Assembly: GCF_041817755.1 (NCBI RefSeq)
Contig: NZ_JBGYBX010000015.1
Location: 1-47,557, forward strand
Source: Glaesserella sp041817755
GTDB lineage: Bacteria; Pseudomonadota; Gammaproteobacteria; Enterobacterales; Pasteurellaceae
Length of the DNA stretch: 47,557 nt
Direction of reading: 5' to 3'
Shown here: piece after piece, positions 1 through 7,929 of the stretch
Position numbering within the stretch: the first letter of the stretch is position 1
Layout: each line of letters starts with the position of its first letter
Translations under genes and position numbers: made by a program
The notes under the pieces: generated by a model
Seen by the model: the letters and a program-made list of their open reading frames with translations, nothing else
What the model was told of the DNA's origin: nothing
Database searches by the model: none

Positions 1-827
1 CTGATCAAGAGGCATACGAGGCTCATCGTTTAGAGATGGCTCAAAAAGTCTGGGCGGATATGAAGGCGACGGATTCTGCAACTTGCCGTAGTTGTCACAG
101 TTTTGAGGCGATGGCGTTGTCCGAGCAGAAAAAAGAGGCTCAGAAAATGCATAAGTTAGCTCAGGAAACAAATCAAACCTGTATTGATTGCCATAAAGGG
201 ATTGCTCATTTTATGCCTGAAATTCCGGTTGATAATGCTGCCGCTGCTGGTGAATTAGCAAAATTTGGTGGGGAATTTACCGCTAGCGATAAGATTTTGT
301 ATTCATTGGCGATGAGTACCGCTCAATTTGGTGAGGGCGGTGAGGCTCGTTTGATGCCTTATGCGGAATTAACCGAGTGGAAAGCGGTCGGCGATAACAT
401 TCAGGCGACGGTGAAAGGCTGGCAACAAGCTGGGGCGGAATCTGTGGTTTATATGGATTTAGGTAAGCGGATTATGGTGGCGTTATTGGGTGATGAGGTG
501 AAAGATAAAGTCACTGTGGCTAAGACCGTTTATGACAATGTGACTGCGTCCGATTGGAAAGAAGTCAGTTTTGCGGTGACGTTGCCGAAAAGTGCGGTGA
601 CTTCTAATCTTAATGCGTTAAATCAGTTCGGTAATAACTTAAATCAGACCCATTGTAGTGGTTGCCACGCACCGATTGGTGCAGATCACTATACAGCAAA
701 TCAGTGGATTGGTGTGGTCAATTCGATGAAAGACAGAACATCAATGAGTGCTGATGATGTGCGTGCAGTGACGATTTATCTGCAACGTAATGCAAAAGAT
801 ATTTTGGCGGTTCTCACTAATCGCTGA
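1..827 (+). CDS. torY: Pentahaem-type cytochrome c, TorC/TorY family (5' partial)
   Basis: The reading frame is open from base 3 at the left edge, so the N-terminus (membrane anchor and first haems) lies outside the window; 274 codons are seen. Three CXXCH haem motifs are visible: CRSCH and CIDCH near the start, which fit haems 3 and 4 of the NapC/NirT-type tetrahaem domain, and CSGCH about 65 residues before the end, which fits the extra C-terminal haem of TorC/TorY. These proteins take electrons from menaquinol at the inner membrane and pass them to a periplasmic molybdoenzyme. The next gene on the same strand is such an enzyme, which supports the call. TorC and TorY cannot be separated here; TorY is chosen because the partner looks like TorZ/BisC. 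Confidence 0.9.
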   Translation, partial: DQEAYEAHRLEMAQKVWADMKATDSATCRSCHSFEAMALSEQKKEAQKMHKLAQETNQTCIDCHKGIAHFMPEIPVDNAAAAGELAKFGGEFTASDKILYSLAMSTAQFGEGGEARLMPYAELTEWKAVGDNIQATVKGWQQAGAESVVYMDLGKRIMVALLGDEVKDKVTVAKTVYDNVTASDWKEVSFAVTLPKSAVTSNLNALNQFGNNLNQTHCSGCHAPIGADHYTANQWIGVVNSMKDRTSMSADDVRAVTIYLQRNAKDILAVLTNR

Positions 828-859
828 CGCAAAATGCTCGCCTTTGGCATTTCAAAGGC

Positions 860-990
860 ATTTAACCCGACTCCGAGCCTGTCGTCCTAAGTCGTAAGAT
901 ATGGAACCAGTGCCTGTAATTTGAACTTCGGATTACACAATGGTACGTTTAGAAATGAGCGTGCCACTCCCTTTAGAAAGGTGTCGTTAT
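860..990 (+). promoter_or_regulatory. Candidate molybdenum-cofactor (Moco) riboswitch upstream of torZ
   Basis: The 281-base gap between torY and torZ is highly structured. A 6-bp stem (942-947 with 960-965) closes a loop containing AGAAATGA. It is followed directly by ACTCCC and then AGAAAGGTGT, and preceded by TCGTAAGAT and ACCAG. From memory, the E. coli moaA Moco motif shows the same order: TCGTAAAGAT, ACCAG, a stem with loop AGAAATGA, then CTCCC and GGAAAGGTGT. A further hairpin (915-920 with 932-937) sits inside, and CGAC 868-871 can pair with GTCG 983-986 to close the domain. The downstream gene encodes a Moco enzyme, as expected for this class. The match is by eye; a covariance-model search has not been done. 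Confidence 0.68.
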
Positions 991-994
991 ATTA

Positions 995-1044
995 ACTTTC
1001 ACAAACTGTATTTGCGAAAGTGGTAATCCGTACCAACGGATTAC
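995..1044 (+). promoter_or_regulatory. Two hairpins between riboswitch-like domain and torZ (possible expression platform)
   Basis: The first hairpin pairs ACTTTC 995-1000 with GAAAGT 1016-1021 and continues with CAAA 1002-1005 and TTTG 1011-1014. The second pairs GTAATCCG 1023-1030 with CGGATTAC 1037-1044 around a 6-base loop. GTAATCCG is also complementary to an earlier CGGATTAC at 929-936, inside the riboswitch-like domain, so two exclusive pairings exist. The T-rich run after the second hairpin belongs to a DNA uptake signal, so a classical terminator is not clear. Confidence 0.5.
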
Positions 1045-1075
1045 AAGCGGTATCTTTCTTTCTCTTTTTTGCAAA
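1043..1075 (+). repeat. DNA uptake signal sequence (extended, single)
   Basis: The core ACAAGCGGT is at 1043-1051, and the tail TTTGCAAA has its GC centre 20-21 bases after the core. It overlaps the right arm of the 1023-1044 hairpin in the torZ leader. Confidence 0.85.
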
Positions 1076-1108
1076 TGCCTTTGTGAAATTTCATTAATGA
1101 GGTTTCAA

Positions 1109-3583
1109 ATGAAAAAGCAAGACAAATTCAATGCAAGTCGTCGTGATTTTCTGAAAAATTCTTCTTTAGGTTTAGCGGGTGCGTCACTGGCTACGGGCGG
1201 TGTGACATCTTTACTCAGTCCAACGGCAACAGCCGCAGAGCAGACTACGGTGATGACCGCTGCACACTGGGGGCCGATTGGGGTTGTGGTTGAAAACGGT
1301 AAAGCGGTGAAATCAGGCCCTGCGATTGTGCCTGTGTTGGAGAATGAGCTACAAAGCGTTGTGGCGGATCAGCTTTACAGCGAAGTGCGGGTGAAATATC
1401 CGATGGTTCGTAAAGGCTATTTGGAAGGTAATAAAGATACGACATTGCGTGGACGTGATGAATGGGTGCGAGTGTCTTGGGATAAAGCCTTTGAGTTAGT
1501 GCATAATGAAGTGAAACGTGTGCGTGATGCTCACGGTGCAAGCGGTATTTTTGCCGGTTCATACGGTTGGTATAGTTCAGGGGCATTGCACGCTGCTCGT
1601 ACTTTATTACACCGCTACTTAAATTTAACCGGTGGCTTTGTTGGTGTAAAAGGCGACTATTCAACAGGTGCTGCTCAGGTGATTATGCCACACGTTCTTG
1701 GCACTATTGAAGTGTATGAACAGCAAACCAGCTGGGAAGTGGTGTTAGACAGTTCAGAGATCGTCGTGTTATGGTCTGCAAACCCGATGGCAACGTTACG
1801 CAATGCGTGGACTTCAACTGACCAACAAGGCGTAGAATACTTCAAAAAATTAAAAGAGAGCGGTAAACGTGTTATCTGTATTGACCCTGTGAAAAGCGAA
1901 ACTTGCGAGTATTTAGGGGCAGAGTGGATCCCGATTAATACGGCAACGGACGTGGCGTTAATGTTGGGTATTGCACATACGTTAGCAACGGAAGGCAAAG
2001 TAGATACCGCTTTCATTAAAAAATACACCACAGGCTACGATAAATTTGAAACCTATTTGTTAGGCAAAGAAGATAATCAGCCGAAAGATGCCGCTTGGGC
2101 AAGCCAAATTACCGGCGTACCGGCTGATACCATCAAAAAATTAGCCACAGATTTCTCTGCAAAACGCACAATGTTAATGGCTGGTTGGGGTATGCAACGC
2201 CAACGCCACGGCGAACAAACTCACTGGATGATCGTGACATTAGCGTCAATGTTAGGTCAAATCGGCTTACCGGGTGGAGGTTTCGGTTTAAGTTATCATT
2301 ATGCAAACGGCGGTGCACCAACGGCAACGGGCGGTATTTTAGGTTCGATCACCGCAAGTCTATCTACCGAAGCAGGCGAAAAAACGTGGCTTGATGATAC
2401 CTCTAAATTCTCGTTCCCATTAGCACGAATTTCCGATGCCTTATTAAACCCAGGGAAAACCATTCAATATAACGGCACGGAAGTGACCTACCCGGATATT
2501 AAATTGATCTACTGGGCTGGCGGTAACCCGTTCACTCACCACCAAGATACGAACACCTTAGTGAAAGCGTGGCAAAAACCGGATACGGTGATTGTCAATG
2601 AAGTAAACTGGACACCAACGGCTCGAATGGCGGACATTGTTCTTCCTGCAACCACCAGCTATGAACGTAACGACTTAACGATGTCGGGCGACTATTCAAT
2701 GATGAATATCTTCCCGATGAAACAAGTGGTTGAGCCACAATTTGAAGCGAAAAGCGACTACGATATTTTTGCAGAACTTGCCAAACGTGCAGGTGTGGAA
2801 CAGCAATTCACTGAAGGCAAAACGGAAATGGATTGGTTAAAAGGGTTCTATAACACTGCCTTTGAAGCCGCTCGCAAAAACCGTGTGATTATGCCGAAGT
2901 TTGAAAAATTCTGGGAAGACAACAAGCCGATTACGTTTAAAGCAAGTGAAAAAGCGAAAAAATGGGTGCGTTACGAAGAGTTCCGCAATGATCCGTTGCT
3001 TAATCCGCTAGGTACGCCATCAGGTAAAATCGAGATCTTCTCCGACACTGTGGCGAAAATGAATTACGACGACTGTAAAGGTCACCCGACTTGGTTTGTT
3101 CCTGCAGAATATGCAGGCAATGTGACCGCTGAAGAGCCGTTAGCGTTAGTGACACCACACCCATACTACCGCTTACACAGCCAGCTTTGCCACACATCAT
3201 TACGTCAAAAATATGCAGTGGCAGATCGTGAACCTGTGTTAATTCACACTGAAGATGCCAAAGTTCGTGGCATTGCAAGCGGTGATATTGTGCGTATTTT
3301 TAACAAACGTGGTCAAGTGCTTGCAGGTGCAGTTGTCACAGATGGCATTATCAAAGGCACCGTCGCCCTACACGAAGGGGCGTGGTACGATCCGCAAGAT
3401 TTAGGCGTTAGCGAAAAACCGCTCTGTAAATACGGCAACCCGAACGTACTAACCCGTGATGAAGGCACATCAAAACTAGCACAGGGTAACTCACCAAACA
3501 CCGCAATCGTCCAAGTTGAGAAATTTGTCGGCGAAGCACCTGCAGTAACGGTGTTTACTGAACCGAAATATCAGCAGGGTTAA
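1109..3583 (+). CDS. torZ: Periplasmic molybdopterin S/N-oxide reductase (TorZ/BisC/MtsZ type)
   Basis: The 824-residue protein starts at the second in-frame ATG, which has GAGG six bases upstream; an earlier ATG at 1097 has no such site. The N-terminus carries a twin-arginine signal (SRRDFLK) followed by a hydrophobic stretch and an Ala-rich cleavage region, so the folded enzyme is exported by Tat. The body is a DMSO-reductase-family subunit with GDYSTGAAQ, where the Ser is the expected molybdenum ligand, as in TorA/TorZ/BisC. Length fits the family. Family members reduce TMAO, biotin sulfoxide or methionine sulfoxide; the H. influenzae homologue MtsZ prefers methionine sulfoxide, which is the likely role here, but the substrate cannot be read from the sequence. 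Electrons should come from the adjacent TorY-like cytochrome. Confidence 0.92.
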   Translation: MKKQDKFNASRRDFLKNSSLGLAGASLATGGVTSLLSPTATAAEQTTVMTAAHWGPIGVVVENGKAVKSGPAIVPVLENELQSVVADQLYSEVRVKYPMVRKGYLEGNKDTTLRGRDEWVRVSWDKAFELVHNEVKRVRDAHGASGIFAGSYGWYSSGALHAARTLLHRYLNLTGGFVGVKGDYSTGAAQVIMPHVLGTIEVYEQQTSWEVVLDSSEIVVLWSANPMATLRNAWTSTDQQGVEYFKKLKESGKRVICIDPVKSETCEYLGAEWIPINTATDVALMLGIAHTLATEGKVDTAFIKKYTTGYDKFETYLLGKEDNQPKDAAWASQITGVPADTIKKLATDFSAKRTMLMAGWGMQRQRHGEQTHWMIVTLASMLGQIGLPGGGFGLSYHYANGGAPTATGGILGSITASLSTEAGEKTWLDDTSKFSFPLARISDALLNPGKTIQYNGTEVTYPDIKLIYWAGGNPFTHHQDTNTLVKAWQKPDTVIVNEVNWTPTARMADIVLPATTSYERNDLTMSGDYSMMNIFPMKQVVEPQFEAKSDYDIFAELAKRAGVEQQFTEGKTEMDWLKGFYNTAFEAARKNRVIMPKFEKFWEDNKPITFKASEKAKKWVRYEEFRNDPLLNPLGTPSGKIEIFSDTVAKMNYDDCKGHPTWFVPAEYAGNVTAEEPLALVTPHPYYRLHSQLCHTSLRQKYAVADREPVLIHTEDAKVRGIASGDIVRIFNKRGQVLAGAVVTDGIIKGTVALHEGAWYDPQDLGVSEKPLCKYGNPNVLTRDEGTSKLAQGNSPNTAIVQVEKFVGEAPAVTVFTEPKYQQG

Positions 3584-3599
3584 TTAAAGGTTGTATGAT

Positions 3600-3631
3600 A
3601 AAGGCTAAGTGCGAAAGTGCTTAGCCTTTTT
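3600..3631 (+). terminator. Intrinsic terminator after torZ
   Basis: AAAGGCTAAG (3600-3609) pairs with CTTAGCCTTT (3620-3629), and the 3' arm runs into five T residues. Confidence 0.88.
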
Positions 3632-3641
3632 GATATATACC

Positions 3642-3670
3642 TTGATCTATATTTTTTGAGTTGCTATATT
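3642..3670 (+). promoter_or_regulatory. Predicted sigma-70 promoter of vapBC
   Basis: TTGATC (3642-3647) and TATATT (3665-3670) are separated by exactly 17 bases, and TGC precedes the -10 box (extended -10). Transcription would start about 20 bases before the vapB start codon. TATA-rich repeats around it could be the VapBC operator. Confidence 0.58.
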
Positions 3671-3697
3671 AATCCTATGCAAGATAAGGGGGGATAT

Positions 3698-3946
3698 ATG
3701 CAAACAGCAAAACTTTTTAATAATGGACGTAGTCAAGCGGTACGATTACCTGCGGCTTTTCGTTTTGATACTGATGAAGTTTATATTTATCGAGATGAAA
3801 ATACGGGTAATGTCATCTTATCTAAGCGTCCGAATGATTGGCAAGGCTTTCTTGATGCCGTGAAAGATTTGCAAGGTGAACAATTAGAATTTGATCGAGA
3901 TACTCGTATGCAACATCGAGATCCGTTTGAGGATTGGTCAGAATGA
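3698..3946 (+). CDS. vapB: VapB-type antitoxin
   Basis: An 82-residue protein. The start is placed at 3698, preceded by an AAGGGGGG ribosome site; an in-frame ATG at 3677 lies at the predicted transcript start and is less likely. The N-terminus (KLFNNGRSQAVRLP) is the typical swapped-hairpin AbrB/SpoVT-like DNA-binding domain of VapB/MvpA antitoxins. The acidic C-terminal part (EQLEFDRDTR to EDWSE) would wrap the toxin. The stop overlaps the vapC start as ATGA, so translation is coupled. The pair normally represses its own promoter. Confidence 0.9.
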   Translation: MQTAKLFNNGRSQAVRLPAAFRFDTDEVYIYRDENTGNVILSKRPNDWQGFLDAVKDLQGEQLEFDRDTRMQHRDPFEDWSE

Positions 3947-4338
3947 GATATATGCTAGATACCAATATGATCAGTCATATTTTAAAACAGCAACCGAATG
4001 TAATGGCGAAATTGTTGAGTGTACCGATGCAATCCCTTTGTATTTCAGCGATTACGTATTCTGAAATCAGTTATGGGCTGGCGAAAAAACCTGAGGCATA
4101 TAAACTTCATCGTGCAGTTAAAGAGTTGTTATTATGTGTGGAAGTCCTAGATTTTGATAAGCAAGTGGCAAAAATCTACGGTGAATTTAAGGCAAAAGTG
4201 GAGCAACAAGGCAAAATGCTCACGCCTTTAGATATGCAGATTGCAGCCCATTCTTATGCTGTGGGGGCGGTTCTTGTGAGTAATGATCAGGCTTTTGCTC
4301 AGATTAAAGAATTAACCGTTCAAGATTGGACGAAATAA
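3943..4338 (+). CDS. vapC: VapC toxin, PIN-domain ribonuclease
   Basis: A 131-residue protein whose ATG overlaps the vapB stop codon by four bases. It is a PIN-domain protein with the four acidic metal-binding residues visible: D6 in MLDTN, E41 in YSEIS, D97 in PLDMQ and D115 in SNDQAF. Length equals that of enteric and Haemophilus VapC, which cleave initiator tRNA-fMet in the anticodon loop; the same target is inferred, not shown. All catalytic residues are intact, so the toxin should be active. It ends nine bases before the next gene, which may receive read-through. Confidence 0.93.
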   Translation: MRYMLDTNMISHILKQQPNVMAKLLSVPMQSLCISAITYSEISYGLAKKPEAYKLHRAVKELLLCVEVLDFDKQVAKIYGEFKAKVEQQGKMLTPLDMQIAAHSYAVGAVLVSNDQAFAQIKELTVQDWTK

Positions 4339-4346
4339 AGGTGACT

Positions 4347-4745
4347 ATGAAAAACAAATTTCTTCTTTTTTCAGCCCTAAGCGGTTTTTTCTGTATCGCT
4401 TTCGGGGCTTTTGCGGCTCACGGTTTGGAGAAGGTCTTAGATCAGAAAGCGTTGGCGTGGATTGAAACAGGCTTGCAATATCAGATGTTTCATACGCTAG
4501 CATTGATGGCGTTGGGGCTGTTTCAAATTGCAAATTTTTCGCAAAATCCGCCCGCTTGTAGAGCCAAAGCTTTTAACATTATTGGCGGTAGTTGGGTGTT
4601 AGGGATTTTGCTGTTTAGTGGCAGTTTATATGCGTTAGCCTTAGGAGCAAGCCGAATTTTTGTTTGGACAACGCCTATTGGCGGTACGCTATTTTTAGTG
4701 GGCTGGGCGGCGTTGGTTTATATTTGTGTGAGAAGTCAGAAGTAA
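4347..4745 (+). CDS. ygdD: DUF423 (YgdD-like) small inner-membrane protein
   Basis: A 132-residue hydrophobic protein with about four membrane segments (roughly residues 5-25, 45-65, 75-100 and 105-128) and the FGAFAAHGLE motif near the N-terminus that marks DUF423. The start at 4347 has AAAGG six bases upstream and lies just after vapC. The stop overlaps the rlmM start (TAATG). In E. coli ygdD is likewise next to rlmM (ygdE), so the pairing is conserved. The molecular function of the family is unknown. Confidence 0.87.
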   Translation: MKNKFLLFSALSGFFCIAFGAFAAHGLEKVLDQKALAWIETGLQYQMFHTLALMALGLFQIANFSQNPPACRAKAFNIIGGSWVLGILLFSGSLYALALGASRIFVWTTPIGGTLFLVGWAALVYICVRSQK

Positions 4746-5821
4746 TGAATAAATTAGCTTTATACTGCCGTGCAGGTTTTGAAAAGGAAGTGGCAGGTGA
4801 AATCAATGATAAAGCGGCTCAGTTAGGGATTTATGGGTTTGCCAATCTCAAAGAGCACAGTGGTTATGTGATTTTTGAGTGCTATCAGGCAGGAGAAGCG
4901 GATAGATTAGCCAGAGAATTAGCTTTTAATCAGTTGATTTTTGTTCGTCAAATGATTGTGGTCGGCGAGTTGTTGCAGGACTTACCCGAAGGGGATCGAA
5001 TCTCGCCGATTGTGGCACAATATCAAGCCTTAAATCCGAAAAACAGTAGTGAGATTTTTGTTGAAACGCCTGATACGAATGAAGCCAAAGAACTTTTGAC
5101 TTTTTGTCGCAAGTTTACTGTGCCGTTGCGTAGTGCCTTGAAAAAACAGGGCTGGTTAGGGGCAAAAGAAACGGCGAAGCAGAGTATCAGCTTGCATATT
5201 CTGTTTGTGGGATCGGGCAAGTGTTATGTGGGGTATGCCTATAACCATAACCGATCACCATTTTTTATGGGGATACCCCGTTTGAAATTCCCTGCGGATG
5301 CACCAAGCCGTTCGACATTGAAATTGGAGGAAGCGATTTTGACCTTTGTTCCACAGGCAGAGGAGAAAAAACGTTTTACCGAACAGATGTACGGTGTCGA
5401 TTTAGGCGCTTGCCCGGGGGGCTGGACCTATCAGTTAGTCAAGCGTGGTCTGTTTGTCTATGCGGTCGATCACGGCAAAATGGCGGCAAGTTTACATGAC
5501 ACGGGGCGTATTGAGCATTGTGCGGAAGATGGTTTTAAATTCCAACCGCCAAAACGTAAGCAGATCGATTGGTTGGTGTGCGATATGGTTGAACAGCCGT
5601 TGCGAATTAGTAAGTTAATTGCAAAATGGTTGATTAACGGTTGGTGTCGGGAAACGATTTTTAACCTGAAATTGCCGATGAAAAAACGTTATCAAGAAGT
5701 GCAACTGTGTTTAGATACGATTTCTTTGTTATTAGAGAAACAAGGGCTGAAATTTTCAATTCAGGCAAAACATTTGTATCACGATCGGGAAGAGATCACG
5801 GTGCATATTCAATTAACGTAG
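4745..5821 (+). CDS. rlmM: 23S rRNA 2'-O-ribose methyltransferase RlmM (C2498)
   Basis: A 358-residue protein, close to the 366 of E. coli RlmM. It has an N-terminal THUMP-like RNA-binding region and a C-terminal Rossmann methyltransferase domain with the S-adenosylmethionine loop DLGACPGGWTYQ starting at residue 219. The NLKLPMKKRY segment carries the lysine expected of a 2'-O-methyltransferase K-D-K-E set. The start is the ATG overlapping the ygdD stop, so the two genes are translationally coupled. It modifies C2498 of 23S rRNA before ribosome assembly. Confidence 0.94.
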   Translation: MNKLALYCRAGFEKEVAGEINDKAAQLGIYGFANLKEHSGYVIFECYQAGEADRLARELAFNQLIFVRQMIVVGELLQDLPEGDRISPIVAQYQALNPKNSSEIFVETPDTNEAKELLTFCRKFTVPLRSALKKQGWLGAKETAKQSISLHILFVGSGKCYVGYAYNHNRSPFFMGIPRLKFPADAPSRSTLKLEEAILTFVPQAEEKKRFTEQMYGVDLGACPGGWTYQLVKRGLFVYAVDHGKMAASLHDTGRIEHCAEDGFKFQPPKRKQIDWLVCDMVEQPLRISKLIAKWLINGWCRETIFNLKLPMKKRYQEVQLCLDTISLLLEKQGLKFSIQAKHLYHDREEITVHIQLT

Positions 5822-5827
5822 CAAAAA

Positions 5828-5885
5828 ACAAGCGGTAAGTTTTTCACAAAATTTTGCAAATTTACGGTAGAATCCGACCGCTTGT
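5828..5885. repeat. Palindromic pair of uptake signals (58 bp)
   Basis: ACAAGCGGT (5828-5836) and ACCGCTTGT (5877-5885) face each other with 40 bases between them. The shared tail TTTGCAAA lies exactly at the centre. It sits between rlmM and dapB and might also fold as a weak terminator. Confidence 0.9.
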
Positions 5886-5910
5886 ATTTTAACGAATTTA
5901 AGGACACAAC

Positions 5911-6723
5911 ATGACATTAAAAATCGGCATTGTCGGCGCCGGCGGACGTATGGGGCGTCAGCTTATTCAGGCAGTCAAGCAAGCACAGGGCGTGGTATTG
6001 GGCGCCGCCTTTGAATGCCAAGGTTCATCATTAATCGGCGCAGATGCCGGTGAATTAGCGGGCATTGGGCATTTAGGGATTACCGTAACGGATGATCTAT
6101 CATCACAAGTCAATCAGTTTGATCTGTTAATTGATTTTACTCGTCCTGAGGGAACGTTAGAACATATCGCTTTTTGTGTCGCACATAATAAAAAAATGGT
6201 GATCGGTACAACAGGTTTTGATGATGCCGGCAAACAAGTAATTAAATCAGCGGCAGAGAAAATCGGTATCGTTTTTGCTTCTAACTACAGCGTTGGGGTG
6301 AACTTAGTATTTAAGCTGTTAGAGAAAGCGGCAAAAGTCATGGGCGATTATTGCGATATTGAAGTAATTGAAGCTCACCACCGCCATAAAGTGGATGCCC
6401 CTTCCGGTACGGCGCTTTCAATGGGTGAACATATTGCCAAGACTTTAGGTCGTGATTTAAAAACACACGGTGTATTTGCGCGTGAAGGGATTACAGGGGA
6501 ACGTAAGCGTGATGAAATCGGCTTTGCCACGATCCGTGCAGGTGATGTGGTCGGTGAACACAGCGTTTGGTTTGCCGATGAGGGTGAACGTGTTGAAATT
6601 GCACATAAAGCCTCGAGCCGAATGACCTTTGCTAACGGTGCCGTGCGTGCGGCGAAATGGCTTCAAACCAAAGAAAACGGTTTATTTGATATGACCGATG
6701 TATTGGATTTAAACAATTTATAG
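5911..6723 (+). CDS. dapB: 4-Hydroxy-tetrahydrodipicolinate reductase
   Basis: A 270-residue protein of the usual DapB length. The NAD(P)H-binding glycine motif GAGGRMGR begins at residue 9, and the catalytic/substrate motif EAHHRHKVDAPSGTA (His156, His157 and Lys160 region) is intact. It catalyses the pyridine-nucleotide-dependent reduction step of the diaminopimelate/lysine pathway in the cytoplasm, feeding lysine and peptidoglycan synthesis. An AAGGA ribosome site precedes the ATG. Confidence 0.97.
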   Translation: MTLKIGIVGAGGRMGRQLIQAVKQAQGVVLGAAFECQGSSLIGADAGELAGIGHLGITVTDDLSSQVNQFDLLIDFTRPEGTLEHIAFCVAHNKKMVIGTTGFDDAGKQVIKSAAEKIGIVFASNYSVGVNLVFKLLEKAAKVMGDYCDIEVIEAHHRHKVDAPSGTALSMGEHIAKTLGRDLKTHGVFAREGITGERKRDEIGFATIRAGDVVGEHSVWFADEGERVEIAHKASSRMTFANGAVRAAKWLQTKENGLFDMTDVLDLNNL

Positions 6724-6735
6724 TGATAGACAGCA

Positions 6736-6768
6736 ACAAGCGGTCAGATTTAATCAAAATTTTGCAAA
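6736..6768 (+). repeat. DNA uptake signal sequence (extended, single)
   Basis: Core ACAAGCGGT 6736-6744 with the TTTGCAAA tail in the standard phase, lying between dapB and the metB-like gene. Confidence 0.88.
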
Positions 6769-6777
6769 AGGATAGAT

Positions 6778-7884
6778 ATGAAATATAACAACATTGAAAG
6801 TACCTTAGTCCAACTGGGAAATCGTACTGATGAGCGTACTGGGGCGGTGGCAACACCGATTTTCCTTTCAACTGCTTATGGACATATGGGGATCGGCGAG
6901 TCCACCGGCTTTGACTATACTCGTACCAAAAACCCAACCCGTAGCGTACTTGAGCAAGGCATTGCGGACTTAGAGGATGGCGATGCAGGTTTTGCATTAG
7001 CGTCAGGTATGGCGGCAATTCAACTGATTATGTCGCTCTTTACCGCCCCTGACGAGTGGATTATCTCTAGCGATGTTTATGGCGGAACTTACCGCTTGTT
7101 AGATTTTAGCTACAAAAATAACAACACCGTGAAACCGGTTTATGTGAATACGGCGGATCTGGACGCGATTGAGAAAGCGATTAATCCAAATACGAAAGCG
7201 ATTTTTGTTGAAACACCGTCTAATCCGTTGATGGAAGAGTGTGATGTTGAAGCGATTGCGAAAATTGCTAAAAAGCATAATTTGCTGTTAATTGTTGATA
7301 ATACTTTCTTAACGCCAGTATTGTTCCGCCCGATTGAACTTGGGGCTGATATTGTTATTCATAGTGCAACCAAATATTTGGCAGGACATAATGATGTGTT
7401 AGCCGGTTTGGTGGTAGCAAAAGGGCAAGCATTATGTGACCGCTTGTTCTATTTGCAAAATGGTGCTGGGGCAGTGCTTTCGCCGTTTGACGCTTATATG
7501 ATTATTCGTGGCTTAAAAACCCTTGCGTTGCGTGTAGAACGTCACCAACAAAATGCGACGGAACTCGCTAAATTCCTGGCGGAACAACCGCAAGTCCAAG
7601 ATGTGCTTTATTCGGGTAAAGGCGGAATGCTGTCGTTCCGCTTGAAAGATGAAAACTGGGTCAATCCGTTCTTAAAAGCGATGAAGATGATTACCTTTGC
7701 GGAAAGCTTGGGCGGTACGGAAAGTTTCATTACTTACCCTGCAACCCAAACCCATATGGATATTCCTGAAGCGGAGCGTATCGCACGCGGTGTATGCAAT
7801 AAGCTCTTGCGTTTTTCCGTCGGTCTTGAACATGTGGACGATATTAAGGCGGACTTATTGCAAGCCTTCGCACAGTTTAAATAA
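6778..7884 (+). CDS. metB: Cys/Met-metabolism PLP enzyme, probably cystathionine gamma-synthase
   Basis: A 368-residue member of the trans-sulfuration PLP family. The PLP lysine is K199 in HSATKYLAGH, with a conserved SGMAA phosphate-binding loop and YTRTKNPTR near the N-terminus. Length and overall look match the Pasteurellaceae proteins annotated as MetB. Cystathionine gamma-synthase joins an activated homoserine with cysteine; related enzymes (O-acetylhomoserine sulfhydrylase, cystathionine lyase) cannot be excluded from motifs alone. The start has AAAGGA upstream. No MetJ box is seen before it, unlike metF. Two exact uptake-signal cores lie inside the coding region (7091-7099, 7439-7447). 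Confidence 0.83.
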   Translation: MKYNNIESTLVQLGNRTDERTGAVATPIFLSTAYGHMGIGESTGFDYTRTKNPTRSVLEQGIADLEDGDAGFALASGMAAIQLIMSLFTAPDEWIISSDVYGGTYRLLDFSYKNNNTVKPVYVNTADLDAIEKAINPNTKAIFVETPSNPLMEECDVEAIAKIAKKHNLLLIVDNTFLTPVLFRPIELGADIVIHSATKYLAGHNDVLAGLVVAKGQALCDRLFYLQNGAGAVLSPFDAYMIIRGLKTLALRVERHQQNATELAKFLAEQPQVQDVLYSGKGGMLSFRLKDENWVNPFLKAMKMITFAESLGGTESFITYPATQTHMDIPEAERIARGVCNKLLRFSVGLEHVDDIKADLLQAFAQFK

Positions 7885-7891
7885 AACGATA

Positions 7892-7927
7892 AAAAACGAC
7901 ACAATTGAAATATGTTGTGTCGTTTTT
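7892..7927. terminator. Bidirectional terminator between metB-like gene and can
   Basis: AAAAACGACACAA (7892-7904) pairs with TTGTGTCGTTTTT (7915-7927). The arms end in A and T runs, so it can serve both converging genes. Confidence 0.9.
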
Positions 7928-7929
7928 CT

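Noticed and set aside
590..598. AAGTGCGGT, the H. influenzae-type uptake core, inside torY.
   Set aside because: A single copy in 47.5 kb is about what chance gives, and it has no tail; the active signal here is clearly ACAAGCGGT.
1023..1070. Hairpin 1023-1044 plus following T-rich run as a classical intrinsic terminator before torZ.
   Set aside because: The T-rich run starts about ten bases after the stem and coincides with the conserved uptake-signal tail, so termination is uncertain.
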